This document shows, piece by piece, positions 34,803 to 48,059 of a stretch of DNA of 64,000 bases. The translations under genes and the position numbers were made by a program. Source of the DNA: Tanypteryx hageni (lineage: Eukaryota > Arthropoda > Insecta > Odonata > Petaluridae). Position 1 is the stretch's first letter; each line of letters opens with the position of its first letter. The notes beneath the pieces were generated by a model. That model saw only the letters and a list, made by a program, of their open reading frames with translations. It was not told the DNA's origin and did no database searches. Location of the stretch: assembly GCA_028673005.1 (NCBI GenBank), contig CM054120.1, positions 55,116,057 through 55,180,056 on the forward strand, in the 5' to 3' direction.

Positions 34803-35993
34803 AATTTACGCTCTATCGCAGTATTCGCGGAATAGAGGTAGGGTTGAGTACGCAATTATCAAAGATAGATAGACCACCATGTCCAACCAACTGCCAACTG
34901 TCTAGATAGACGAAAAGAGGAAGGCAGGTGAGAAGGAGGGGCCTCGTTAGCCACCCCCGCAAGAAGAAATTGAGTTGACCCGTGCAAAGGTCCCCCAGGT
35001 GCTCCGCTCGCAGCGAGGCGTGCGGTTTACCCCTGGGTGGAACCTGTGTTCACTCGGATAGCCCTAACAGCTCTGGACCACAGCGAAGTACGGTACTTCC
35101 TCCCCAAGGATGAGTTTTCGAAAACCAGCCAGAGCAACAGAAGCTAGGGGAATATGTTGGTTAAAAGCCGCTAGACATAAGCCAATGATCGATCGGTTTA
35201 ATCTGCTGAGCTCCGCTCTGCTCGCTAACTTTGCTGACTGACTGACTGGACACTTAAACATATAAAAAAAAGAGAAGCAGCAACCAAGGACCTTTTCAGG
35301 GCCACCAATGACGTGACTGGAGAAACGGCACATTTCAGAGCTACAGAGACAACGATGGTCCTTCGCAAGGCAAACGGCTATAGTTGGGGTGGAGCTGAAT
35401 AAGAACAAGAAAGGTAACTCAGTTGGGTCTCCTTTGCTTACAATGGTCAACATCGCAGGTAGAATACAAAATTCAATATTCAGGTCCAAGTTATGCAGGT
35501 TCAAGTTCAATAGAACTGTATCAGCCTCAGGTGGTAAGCGAACTATAGGAACCATCTCATGTTGGAAATGGAAAAAAATCATCCAAATGTATCAAATGGA
35601 AAAATCTTTCATATACAAACAGGCATATTTTGAAAAGAGTACAGAAATTCTGATAAGATACGGAAGGGGTCCATCGAAATGTAATTGTTCCCAAGGTGCA
35701 AAAACAATATGGCCATATAGATAGAAATACATTATTCTTTTTCAGATAGGAAGGATGGAAATACTCTCGTCTATATGGAGATATTGCACGTAAATTGTTG
35801 ATCAGGATAGTTCACTGAGTATTGTACCCATCATACGACAAACGGTAAACGGAAATGTTGCACAACTTGCAGAGCCTATGCCCATTATCTGACTTTTTCT
35901 AAAGAAGGTGATTTACAAGAATAAGTGAATTCACAGAGAAAAGCGAAATTATGAAGAATAATTTGAAATCTAATTTTCCAGCGTAAGGAAAAT
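34803..35993 (+). repeat. Satellite unit 24 (head A1), 150-bp deletion
   Basis: This 1191-bp unit has the same deletion junction as unit 18 (near 34860-34875) and nearly the same sequence, 7899 bp downstream. The two therefore share one deletion event copied by a multi-unit duplication. Small frame closed (CTAGATAG), middle r, right part long. Confidence 0.94.
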
Positions 35994-37335
35994 AATTTAC
36001 GCTCTATCGCAGTATTCGCGGAATAGAGGTAGGGTTGAGTACGCAATTATCAACGATAAAAGTTTACCCGTGTGAGAAGAATTTTTATAGATGCATTGCA
36101 ATTTTCTGATTACAAATTATGGGAATGGAAGTTTGCAAACATCTTCAATTACTCCGACGTGAAATCGGAGTTGCTTGTATATGATACTTATACTATATAT
36201 ATACATATATATAGACCACCATGTCAAACCAAATGCCAACTGTCTACATAGACGAAAAGAGGAAGGCAGATGAGAAGGTGGGGCCTCGTTAGCCACCCCC
36301 GCAAGAAGAAATTGAGTTGACCCGTGCAAAGGTCCCCCAGGTGCTCCGCTCGCAGCGAGGCGTGCGGTTTACCCCTGGGTGGAACCTGGGTTCACTCGGA
36401 AAGCCCTAACAGCTCTGGACCACAGCGAATTACGGTACTTACTCCCCATGGATGAGTTTTCGAAAACCAGCCAGAGCAAGAGAAAGCTAGGGGAATATGT
36501 TGGTTAAAAGCCGCTAGACATAAGCCAATGATGGATCGGTTTACTCTGCTGAGCTCCGCTCTGCTCGCTCACTTAGCCGACTGACTGACTGGACACTCAA
36601 ACATATAAAAAAAAGAGAGGCAGCAACCAAGGACCTTTTCAGGGCCACCAATGACGTGCTGGAGTAACGGCACCTTTCAGTGCTACAGAGACAGCGATGG
36701 TCCTTCGCAAGGCAAACGGCTATAGTTGGGGTGGAGCTGAATAAGAACAAGAAAGGTAACTCAGTTGGGTCTCCTTTGCTTACAATGGTCAACATCGCAG
36801 GTTGAATACAAAATTCAATATTCAGGTCCAAGTTATGCAGGTTCAAGTTCAATAGAACTGTATCAGCCTCAGGTGGTAAGCGAACTATAGGAACCATCTC
36901 ATGTTGGAAATGGAAAAAAATGATCCAAATGTATCAAATGGAAAAATCTTTCATATACAAACAGGCATATTTTGAAAAGAGTACAGAAATTCTGATAAGA
37001 TACGGAAGGGGTCCATCGAAATGTAATTGTTCCCAAGGTGCAAAAACAATATGGCCATATAGATAGAAATACATTATTCTTTTTCAGATAGGAAGGATGG
37101 AAATACTCTCGTCTATATGGAGATATTGCACGTAAATTGTTGATCAGGATAGTTCACTGAGTATTGTACCCATCATACGACAAACGGTAAACGGAAATGT
37201 TGCACAACTTGCAGAGCCTATGCCCATTATCTGACTTTTTCTAAAGAAGGTGATTTACAAGAATAAGTGAATTCACAGAGAAAAGCGAAATTATGAAGAA
37301 TAATTTGAAATCTAATTTTCCAGCGTAAGGAAAAT
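35994..37335 (+). repeat. Satellite unit 25 (head A1), mosaic
   Basis: Small frame open, middle p, right part long. The left half matches units 19 and 26 (AGCAAGAGAAAGC, ACTTAGCCGACTG). After about 36670 it matches p-type long units, so an exchange point lies near 36660-36675. It begins with AAAATAATTTACG, as does unit 26. Confidence 0.93.
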
Positions 37336-38676
37336 AATTTACGCTCTATCGCAGTATTCGCGGAATAGAGGTAGGGTTGAGTACGCAATTATCAACGATA
37401 AAAGTTTACCCGTGTGAGAAGAATTTTTATAGATGCATTGCAATTTTCTGATTACAAATTATGGGAATGGAAGTTTGCAAACATCTTCAATTACTCCGAC
37501 GTGAAATCGGAGTTGCTTGTATATGATACTTATACTATATATATACATATATATAGACCACCATGTCAAACCAAATGCCAACTGTCTACATAGACGAAAA
37601 GAGGAAGGCAGATGAGAAGGTGGGGCCTCGTTAGCCACCCCCGCAAGAAGAAATTGAGTTGACCCGTGCAAAGGTCCCCCAGGTGCTCCGCTCGCAGCGA
37701 GGCGTGCGGTTTACCCCTGGGTGGAACCTGGGTTCACTCGGAAAGCCCTAACAGCTCTGGACCACAGCGAATTACGGTACTTACTCCCCATGGATGAGTT
37801 TTCGAAAACCAGCCAGAGCAAGAGAAAGCTAGGGGAATATGTTGGTTAAAAGCCGCTAGACATAAGCCAATGATGGATCGGTTTACTCTGCTGAGCTCCG
37901 CTCTGCACGCTCACTTAGCCGACTGACTGACTGGACACTCAAACATATAAAAAAAAGAGAGGCAGCAACCAAGGACCTTTTCAGGGCCACCAATGACGTG
38001 CTGGAGTAACGGCACATTTCTGAGCTTCAGAGAGAGCGAAGGTCCTTCGCAAGGCAAACGGCTATAGTTGTGGTGGAGCTGAATAAGAACAAGAAAGTTA
38101 ACTCAGTTGGGTCTCCTTTGCTTACAATGGTCAACATCGCAGGTAGAATACAAAATTCAATATTCAGGTACAAGATATGCAGGTACAAGTTCAATAGAAC
38201 TGTATCATCCTCAGGTGGTAAGCGAATTATAGGAACCATCTCCTGTTGGAAACGGAAAAAAATGATCCATATATATCAATGGAAAAATCTTTCATATACA
38301 AACAGGCATATTTTGAAAAGAGTACAGAAATTCTGATAAGAGACGGAAGGGGTCCATCGAAATGTAATTGTTCCCAAGGTGCAAAAACAATATGGCCATA
38401 TAGATAGAAATACATTATTCTTTTTCAGATAGGAAGGATGGAAATACTCTCGTCTATATGGAGATATTGCACGTAAATTGTTGATCAGGATAGTTCACTG
38501 AGTTTTGTACCCATCATACGACAAACGGGAAACGGAAATGTTGCACAACTTGCAGAGCCTATGCCAATTAACTGACTTTTTCTAAAGAAGGTGATTTACA
38601 AGAATAAGTGAATTCACAGAGAAAAGCGAAATTATGAAGAATAATTTAAAATCTAATTTTCCAGCGTAAGGAAAAG
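37336..38676 (+). repeat. Satellite unit 26 (head A1)
   Basis: Small frame open, middle q, right part short. It is nearly the same as unit 19, including the TTTTGTACCC and CCAATTAACTGAC tail markers. Confidence 0.93.
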
Positions 38677-40016
38677 AATTTACGCTCTATCGCAGTATTC
38701 GCGGAATAGAGGTAGGGTTGAGTACGCAATTATCAAAGATAATAGTTTACCCGTGTGAGAAGAATTTTTATAGATGCATTGCAATTTTCTGATTACAAAT
38801 TATGGGAATGGAAGTTTGCAAACATCTTCAATTTCTCCGACGTGAAATCGGAGTTGCTTGTATATGATACTTATACTATATATATACATATATATAGACC
38901 ACCATGTCCAACCAACTGCCAACTGTCTACATAGACGAAAAGAGGAAGGCAGGTGAGAAGGTGGGGCCTCGTTAGCAACCCCCGCAAGAAGAAATTGAGT
39001 TGACCCGTGCAAAGATCCCCTAGGTGCTCCGCTCGCAGCGAGGCGTGCGGTTTACCCCTGGGTGGAACCTGGGTTCACTCGGAAAGCCCTAACAGCTCTG
39101 GACCACAGCGAATTACGGTACTTCCTCCCCAAGGATGAGTTTTCGAAAACCAGCCAGAGCAACAGAAGCTAGTGGAATATGTAGGTTAAAAGCCACTAGA
39201 CATAAGCCAATGATCGATCGGTTTAATCTGCTGAGCTCCGCTCTGCTCGCTCACTTCGCGGACTGACTGACTGGACACTCAAACATATAAAAAAAAATGA
39301 GGCAGCAACCAAGGACCATTTCAGGGCCACCAATGACGTGCTGGAGTAACGGCACATTTCTGCGCTTCAGAGAGAGCGAAGGTCCTTCGCAAGGCAAACG
39401 GCTATAGTTGTGGTGGAGCTGAATAAGTACAAGAAAGTTAACTCAGTTGGGTCTCCTTTGCTTACAATGGTCAACATCGCAGGTAGAATACAAAATTCAA
39501 TATTCAGGTCAGAGTTATGCAGGTTCAAGTTCAATAGAACTGTATCAGCCTCAGGAGGTAAGCGAATTATAGGAACCATCTCCTGTTGGAAACGGAAAAA
39601 AATGATCCAAATATATCAATGGAAAAATCTTTCATATACAAACAGGCATATTTTGAAAAGAGTACAGAAATTCTGATAAGAGACAGAAGGGGTCCATCGA
39701 AATGTAATTGTTCCCAAGGTGCAAAAACAATATGGCCATATAGATAGAAATACATTATTCTTTTTCAGATAGGAAGGATGGAAATACTCTCGTCCATATG
39801 GAGATATTACACGTAAATTGTTGATCAGGATAGTTCACTGAGTATTATACCCATCATACGACACACGGGAAACGGAAATGTTGCACAACTTGCAGAGCCT
39901 ATTCCCATTATCTGACTTTGTCTAAAGAAGGTGATTTACAAGAATAGGTGAATTCACAGAGAAAAGCGAAATTATGAAGAATAACATGAAATTTCTTTTT
40001 CAAGTTGAAGGAAAAG
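38677..40016 (+). repeat. Satellite unit 27 (head A1, B-type tail)
   Basis: Small frame open, middle q with one change (TCTGCGCTTCAG), right part short. The centre shares rare variants with unit 4 (CCCCTAGGTGC, AGCTAGTGG, AATAAGTACAAG). The right third matches unit 21, including GTCAGAGTTATGC and the B tail. Confidence 0.93.
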
Positions 40017-41355
40017 GAGTTACGCTCTATCGCAGTATTCCTGGAATAGAGGTAGGCTTGTGTATGCAATTCTGTGCAAAAATAGTTTTCCCGTGTGAGA
40101 AAAATTTTTATAGATGCATTGCAATTTTCTGATTACAAATTATGGGAATGGAAGTTTGCAAATATCTTCAATTTCTCCGACGTGAAATCGGAGTTGCTTG
40201 TATATGATACTTATACTATATATATACATATATATAGACCACCATGTCCAACCAACTGCCATCTGTCTAAATAGACGAAAAGAGGAAGGCGGGTGAGAAG
40301 GTGGGGCCTCGTTAGCCACCCCCGCAAGAAGAAAGTGAGTTGACCCCTGCAAAGGTCCCCCAGGTGCTCCGCTCGCAGCGAGGCGTGCGGTTTACCCCTG
40401 GGTGCAACCTGGGTTCACTCGGAAAGCCCTAACAGCTCTGGACCACAGCGAATTACGGTACTTTCTCCCCAAGGATGAGTTTTCGAAAACCAGCCAGAGC
40501 AACAAAGCTAGGGGAATATGTTGGTTAAAAGCCGCTAGACATAAGCCAATGATCGATCCGTTTAATCTGCTGAGCTCCGCTCTGCTCGCTCACTTCGCTG
40601 ACTGACTGAATGGACACTCAAACATATAAAAAAAGAGAAGCAGCAACCAAGGACCTTTTCAGGGCTACCAATGACGTGACTGGAGTAACGGCACATTTCA
40701 GAGCTACAGAGACAGCGATGGTCCTTCGCAAGGCAATCAGCTATAGTTGGGGTGGAGCTGAATAAGAACAAGAAAGGTTAATCAGTTGGGTCTCCTTTGC
40801 TTACAATGGTCAACATCGCAGGTAGAATACAAAATTCAATATTCAGGTCAGAGTTATGCAGGTTCAAGTTCAATAGAACTGTATCAGCCTCAGGTGGTAA
40901 GCGAATTATAGGAACCATCTCCTGTTGGAAACGGAAAAAAATGATCCAAATATATCAATGGAAAAATCTTTCATATACAAACAGGCATATTTTGAAAAGA
41001 GTACAGAAATTCTGATAAGAGACAGAAGGGGTCCATCGAAATGTAATTGTTCCCAAGGTGCAAAAACAATATGGCCATATAGATAGAAATACATTATTCT
41101 TTTTCAGATAGGAAGGATGGAAATACTCTCGTCCATATAGAGATATTACACGTAAATTGTTGATCAGGATAGTTCACTGAGTATTATACCCATCATACGA
41201 CACACGGGAAACGGAAATGTTGCACAACTTGCAGAGCCTATTCCCATTATCTGACTTTGTCTAAAGAAGGTGATTTACAAGAATAGGTGAATTCACAGAG
41301 AAAAGCGAAATTATGAAGAATAACATGAAATTTCTTTTTCAAGTTGAAGGAAAAG
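40017..41355 (+). repeat. Satellite unit 28 (head B)
   Basis: The head is GAGTTACG. Small frame closed, middle r, right part short, B tail. AGCAACAAAGC (two bases lost) near 40499 is shared with unit 22. Private GGCAATCAGC near 40733. Confidence 0.93.
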
Positions 41356-42695
41356 GAGTTACGCTCTATCGCAGTATTCCTGGAATAGAGGTAGGCTTGT
41401 GTATGCAATTCTGTGCAAAAATAGTTTTCCCGTGTGAGAAAAATTTTTATAGATGCATTGCAATTTTCTGATTACAAATTATGGGAATGGAAGTTTGCAA
41501 ATATCTTCAATTTCTCCGACGTGAAATCGGAGTTGCTTGTATATGATACTTATACTATATATATACATATATATAGACCACCATGTCCAACCAACTGCCA
41601 TCTGTCTAAATAGACGAAAAGAGGAAGGCGGGTGAGAAGGTGGGGCCTCGTTAGCCACCCCCGCAAGAAGAAAGTGAGTTGACCCCTGCAAAGGTCCCCC
41701 AGGTGCTCCGCTCGCAGCGAGGCGTGCGGTTTACCCCTGGGTGGAACCTGGGTTCACTCGGAAAGCCCTAACAGCTCTGGACCACAGCGAATTACGGTAC
41801 TTCCTCCCCAAGGATGAGTTTTCGAAAACCAGCCAGAGCAACAGAAAGCAAGGGGAATATGTTGGTTAAAAGCCGCTAGACATAAGCCAATGATCGATCG
41901 GTTTAATCTGCTGAGCTCCGCTCTGCTCGCTCACTTCGCTGACTGATTGAATGCACACTCAAACATATAAAAAAAGAGAAGCAGCAACCAAGGACCTTTT
42001 CCGGGCTACCAATGACGTGACTGGAGTAACGGCACATTTCAGAGCTACAGAGACAGCGATGGTCCTTCGCAAGGCAAACGGCTATAGTTGGGGTGGAGCT
42101 GAATAAGAACAAGAAAGGTTAATCAGTTGGATCTCCTTTGCTTACAATGGTCAACATCGCAGGTAGAATACAAAATTCAATATTCAGGTCAGAGTTATGC
42201 AGGTTCAAGTTCAATAGAACTGTATCAGCCTCAGGTGGTAAGCGAATTATAGGAACCATCTCCTGTTGGAAACGGAAAAAAATGATCCAAATATATCAAT
42301 GGAAAAATCTTTTATATACAAACAGGCATATTTTGAAAAGAGTACAGAAATTCTGATAAGAGACAGAAGGGGTCCATCGAAATGTAATAGTTCCCAAGGT
42401 GCAAAAACAATATGGCCATATAGATAGAAATACATTATTCTTTTTCAAATAGGAAGGATGGAAATACTCTCGTCCATATGGAGGTATTACACGAAATTGT
42501 TGATCAGGATAGTTCACTGAGTATTATACCCATCATACGACACACGGGAAACGGAAATGTTGCACAACTTGCAGAGCCTATTCCCATTATCTGACTTTGT
42601 CTAAAGAAGGTGATTTACATGAATAGGTGAATTCACAGAGAAAAGTGAAATTATGAAGAATAACATGAAATCTCTTTTTCAAGTTGGAGGAAAAG
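41356..42695 (+). repeat. Satellite unit 29 (head B)
   Basis: The head is GAGTTACG. Small frame closed, middle r, right part short, B tail. The markers GATTGAATGCACACTC and TTTTCCGGGCTACC near 41944-42008 are shared with units 38 and 40. Confidence 0.93.
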
Positions 42696-44036
42696 TAGTT
42701 ACGCTCTATCGCAGTATTCCTGGAATAGAGGTAGGCTTGTGTATGCAATTCTGTGCGATAATAGTTTTCCCGTGTGAGAAAAATTTTTATAGATGCATTG
42801 CAATTTTCTGATTACAAATTATGGGAATGGAAGTTTGCAAACATCTTCAATTTCTCCGACGTGAAATCGGAGTTGCTTGTATATGATACTTATACTATAT
42901 ATATACATATATATAGACCACCATGTCCAACCAACTGCCATCTGTCTAAATAGACGAAAAGAGGAAGGCGGGTGAGAAGGTGGGGCCTCGTTAGCCACCC
43001 CCGCAAGAAGAAAGTGAGTTGACCCCTGCAAAGGTCCCCCAGGTGCTCCGCTCGCAGCGAGGCGTGCGGTTTACCCCTGGGTGCAACCTGGGTTCACTCG
43101 GAAAGCCCTAACAGCTCTGGACCACAGCGAATTACGGTACTTCCTCCCCAAGGATGAGTTTTCGAAAACCAGCCAGAGCAACAGAAGCTAGGGGAATATG
43201 TAGGGTAAAAGCCACTAGACATAAGCCAATGATCGATCGGTTTAATCTGCTGAGCTCCGCTCTGCTCGCTCACTTCGCGGACTGACTGACTGGACAGTCA
43301 AACATATAAAAAAAAGAGAAGCAGCAACCAAGGACCTTTTCAGGGCCACCAATGACGTGACTGGAGTAACGGCACATTTCAGAGCTACAGAGACAGCGAT
43401 GGTCCTTCGCAAGGCAAACGGCTATAGTTGGGGTGGAGCTGAATAAGAACAAGAAAGGTAACTCAGTTGGGTCTCCTTTGCTTACAATGGTCAACACCGC
43501 AGGTAGAATATAAAATTTAATATTCAGGTCCAAGTTATGCAGGTTCAAGTTCAATAGAACTCTATCAGCCTCAGGTGGTAAGCGAATTATAGGAACCATC
43601 TCATGTTGGAAACGGAAAAAAATAATCCAAATATATCAAATGGAAAAATCTTTCATATACAAACAGGCATATTTTGAAAAGAGTACAGAAATACTGATAA
43701 GAGACGGAAGGGGTCCATCGAAATGTAATTGTTCCCAAGGTGCAAAAACAATATGGCCATATAGATAGAAATACATTATTCTTTTTCAGATAGGAAGGAT
43801 GGAAATACTCTCGTCCATATGGAGATATTACACGAAATTGTTGATCAGGATAGTTCACTGAGTATTATACCCATCATACGACACACGGGAAACGGAAATG
43901 TTGCACAACTTGCAGAGCCTATTCCCATTATCTGACTTTGTCTAAAGAAGGTGATTTACAAGAATAGGTGAATTCACAGAGAAAAGCGAAATTATGAAGA
44001 ATAACATGAAATCTCTTTTTCAAGTTGGAGGAAAAG
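42696..44036 (+). repeat. Satellite unit 30 (head B)
   Basis: The head is TAGTTACG. Small frame closed, middle r, right part long. From about 43490 the right part carries CAACACCGC, GAATATAAAATTTAA and AACTCTATCAGCC, shared with unit 31. B tail. Confidence 0.93.
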
Positions 44037-45377
44037 TAGTTACTCTCTATCGCAGTATTCCTGGAATAGAGGTAGGCTTGTGTATGCAATTCTGTGCGAT
44101 AATAGTTTTCCCGTGTGAGAAAAATTTTTATAGATGCATTGCAATTTTCTGATTACAAATTATGGGAATGGAAGTTTGCAAACATCTTCAATTTCTCCGA
44201 CGTGAAATCGGAGTTGCTTGTATATGATACTTATACTATATATATACATATATATAGACCACCATGTCAAACCAAATGCCAACTGTCTACATAGACGAAA
44301 AGAGGAAGGCAGATGAGAAGGTGGGGCCTCGTTAGCCACCCCCGCAAGAAGAAATTGAGTTGACCCGTGCAAAGGTCCCCCAGGTGCTCCGCTCGCAGCG
44401 AGGCGTGCGGTTTACCCCTGGGTGGAACCTGGGTTCACTCGGAAAGCCCTAACAGCTCTGGACCACTGCGAATTACGGTACTTCCTCCCCAAGGATGAGT
44501 TTTCGAAAACCAGCCAGAGCAACAGAAGCTAGGGGAATATGTAGGTTAAAAGCCACTAGACATAAGCCAATGATCGATCGGTTTAATCTGCTGAGCTCCG
44601 CTCTGCTCGCTCACTTCGCGGACTGACTGACTGGACACTCAAACATATAAAAAAAAGAGAAGCAGCAACCAAGGACCTTTTCAGGGCCACCAATGACGTG
44701 ACTGGAGTAACGGCACCTTTCAGTGCTACAGAGACAGCGATGGTCCTTCGCAAGGCAAACGGCTATAGTTGGGGTGGAGCTGAATAAGAACAAGAAAGGT
44801 AACTCAGTTGGGTCTCCTTTGCTTACAATGGTCAACACCGCAGGTAGAATATAAAATTTAATATTCAGGTCCAAGTTATGCAGGTTCAAGTTCAATAGAA
44901 CTCTATCAGCCTCAGGTGGTAAGCGAATTATAGGAACCATCTCATGTTGGAAACGGAAAAAAATAATCCAAATATATCAAATGGAAAAATCTTTCATATA
45001 CAAACAGGCATATTTTGAAAAGAGTACAGAAATACTGATAAGAGACGGAAGGGGTCCATCGAAATGTAATTGTTCCCAAGGTGCAAAAACAATATGGCCA
45101 TATAGATAGAAATACATTATTCTTTTTCAGATAGGAAGGATGGAAATACTCTCGTCCATATGGAGATATTACACGAAATTGTTGATCAGGATAGTTCACT
45201 GAGTATTATACCCATCATACGACACACGGGAAACGGAAATGTTGCACAACTTGCAGAGCCTATTCCCATTATCTGACTTTGTCTAAAGAAGGTGATTTAC
45301 AAGAATAGGTGAATTCACAGAGAAAAGCGAAATTATGAAGAATAACATGAAATCTCTTTTTCAAGTTGGAGGAAAAG
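44037..45377 (+). repeat. Satellite unit 31 (head B)
   Basis: The head is TAGTTACT. Small frame open, middle p, right part long, B tail. The right half is nearly the same as unit 30. Confidence 0.93.
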
Positions 45378-46718
45378 TAGTTACGCTCTATCGCAGTATT
45401 CCTGGAATAGAGGTAGGCTTGTGTATGCAATTCTGTGCGATAATAGTTTTCCCGTGTGAGAAAAATTTTTATAGATGCATTGCAATTTTCTGATTACAAA
45501 TTATGGGAATGGAAGTTTGCAAACATCTTCAATTTCTCCGACGTGAAATCGGAGTTGCTTGTATATGATACTTATACTATATATATACATATATATAGAC
45601 CATCATGTCCAAACAACTGCCAACTGTCTAGATAGACGAAAAGAGGAAGGCAGGTGAGAAGGTGGGGCCTCGTTAGCCACCCCCGCAAGAAGAAATTGAG
45701 TTGACCCCTGCAAAGGTCCCCCAGGTGCTCCGCTCGCAGCGAGGCGTGCGGTTTACCCCTAGGTGGAACCTGGGTTCACTCGGAAAGAACTAACAGCTCT
45801 GGACCACAGCGAATTACGGCACTTCCTCCCCAAGGATGAGTTTTCGAAAACCAACCAGAGCAACAGAAAGCTAGGGGAATATGTTGGTTAAAAGCCGCTA
45901 GACATAAGCCAATGATGGATCGGTTTACTCTGCTGAGCTCCGCTCTGCACGCTCACTTCGCCGACTGACTGACTGGACACTCAAACATATAAAAAAAAGA
46001 GAGGCAGCAACCAAGGACCTTTTCAGGGCCACCAATGACGTGCTGGAGTAACGGCACATTTCTGAGCTTCAGAGAGAGCGAAGGTCCTTCGCAAGGCAAA
46101 CGGCTATAGTTGTGGTGGAGCTGAATAAGAACAAGGAAGTTAACTCAGTTGGGTCTCCTTTGCTTACAATGGTCAACATCGCAGGTAGAATACAAAATTC
46201 AATATTCAGGTACAAGATATGCAGGTACAAGTTCAATAGAACTGTATCATCCTCAGGTGGTAAGCGAATTATAGGAACCATCTCATGTTGGAAACGGAAA
46301 AAAATGATCCAAATATATCAATGGAAAAATCTTTCATATACAAACAGGCATATTTTGAAAAGAGTACAGAAATTCTGATAAGAGACAGAAGGGGTCCATC
46401 GAATTGTAATTGTACCCAAGGTGCAAAAACAATATGGCCATATAGATAGAAATACATTATTCTTTTTCAGATAGGAAGGATGGAAATACTCTCGTCCATA
46501 TGGAGATATTACACGTAAATTGTTGATCAGGATAGTTCACTGAGTATTATACCCATCATACGACACACGGGAAACGGAAATGTTGCACAACTTGCAGAGC
46601 CTATGCCCATTATCTGACTTTTTCTAAAGAAGGTTATTTACAAGAATAAGTGAATTCACAGAGAAAAGCGAAATTATGAAGAATAATTTGAAATCTAATT
46701 TTCCAGCGTAAGGAAAAG
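45378..46718 (+). repeat. Satellite unit 32 (head B, A tail)
   Basis: The head is TAGTTACG. Small frame closed (CTAGATAG), middle q, right part short. Markers GGAAAGAACTAAC, ACGGCACTTCC, ACAAGGAAGTTAAC and TTGTACCCAAGG are shared with unit 35. Confidence 0.93.
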
Positions 46719-48059
46719 TATTTACGCTCTATCGCAGTATTCGCGGAATAGAGGTAGGGTTGAGTACGCAATTATCAACGATAATACTTTACCCGTGTGA
46801 GAAGAATTTTTATTTATGCATTGCAATTTTCTGATTACAAATTATGGGAATAGAAGTTTGCAAAAATCTTCAATTTCTCCGACGTGAAATCGGAGTTGCT
46901 TGTATATGATACTTATACTATATATATACATATATATAGACCACCATGTCAAACCAAATGCCAACTGTCTACATAGACGAAAAGAGGAAGGCAGATGAGA
47001 AGGTGGGGCCTCGTTAGCCACCCCCGCAAGAAGAAATTGAGTTGATCCGTGCAAAGGTCCCCCAGGTGCTCCGCTCGCAGCGAGGCGTGCGGTTTACCCC
47101 TGGGTGGAACCTGGGTTTACTCGGAAAGCCCTAACAGCTCTGGACAACAGCGAATTACGGTACTTCCTCCCCAAGGATGAGTTTTCGAAAACCAGACAGA
47201 GCAACAGAAGCTAGGGGAATATGTAGGTTAAAAGCCACTAGACATAAGCCAATGATCGATCGGTTTAATCTGCTGAGCTCCGCTCTGCTCGCTCACTTCG
47301 CGGACTGACTGACTGGACACTCAAACATATAAAAAAAAGAGAAGCAGCAACCAAGGACCTTTTCAGGGCCACCAATGACGTGACTGGAGTAACGGCACCT
47401 TTCAGTGCTACAGAGACAGCGATGGTCCTTCGCAAGGCAAACGGCTATAGTTGGGGTGGAGCTGAATAAGAACAAGAAAGGTAACTCAGTTGGGTCTCCT
47501 TTGCTTACAATGGTCAACATCGCAGGTAGAATACAAAATTTAATATTCAGGTCCAAGTTATGCAGGTTCAAGTTCAATAGAACTGTATCAGCCTCAGGTG
47601 GTAAGCGAATTATAGGAACCATCTCCTGTTGGAAACGGAAAAAAATGATGCAAATATATCAAATGGAAAAATCTTTCATATACAAACAGGCATATTTTGA
47701 AAAGAGTACAGAAATACTGATAAGAGACAGAAGGGGTCCATCGAAATGTAATAGTTCCCAAGGTGCAAAAACAATATGGCCATATAGATAGAAATACATT
47801 ATTCTTTTTCAGATAGGAAGGATGGAAATACTCTCGTCCATATGGAGATATTACACGAAATTGTTGATCAGGATAGTTCACTGAGTATTATACCCATCAT
47901 ACGACACACGGGAAACGGAAATGTTGCACAACTTGCAGAGCCTATTCCCATTATCTGACTTTGTCTAAAGAAGGTGATTTACAAGAATAGGTGAATTCAC
48001 AGAGAAAAGGGAAATTATGAAGAATAACATGAAATCTCTTTTTCAAGTTGGAGGAAAAG
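46719..48059 (+). repeat. Satellite unit 33 (head A4, B tail)
   Basis: Small frame open, middle p, right part long. Markers TTTTATTTATGC, GAGTTGATCC, GGTTTACTCGG, CCAGACAGAGC and ATGATGCAAATA all recur in unit 36. Confidence 0.93.

Noticed and set aside
40402..40605. A 67-codon plus-strand frame in unit 28.
   Set aside because: It exists only because that unit has a 2-bp deletion (AGCAACAAAGC) that joins two frames.
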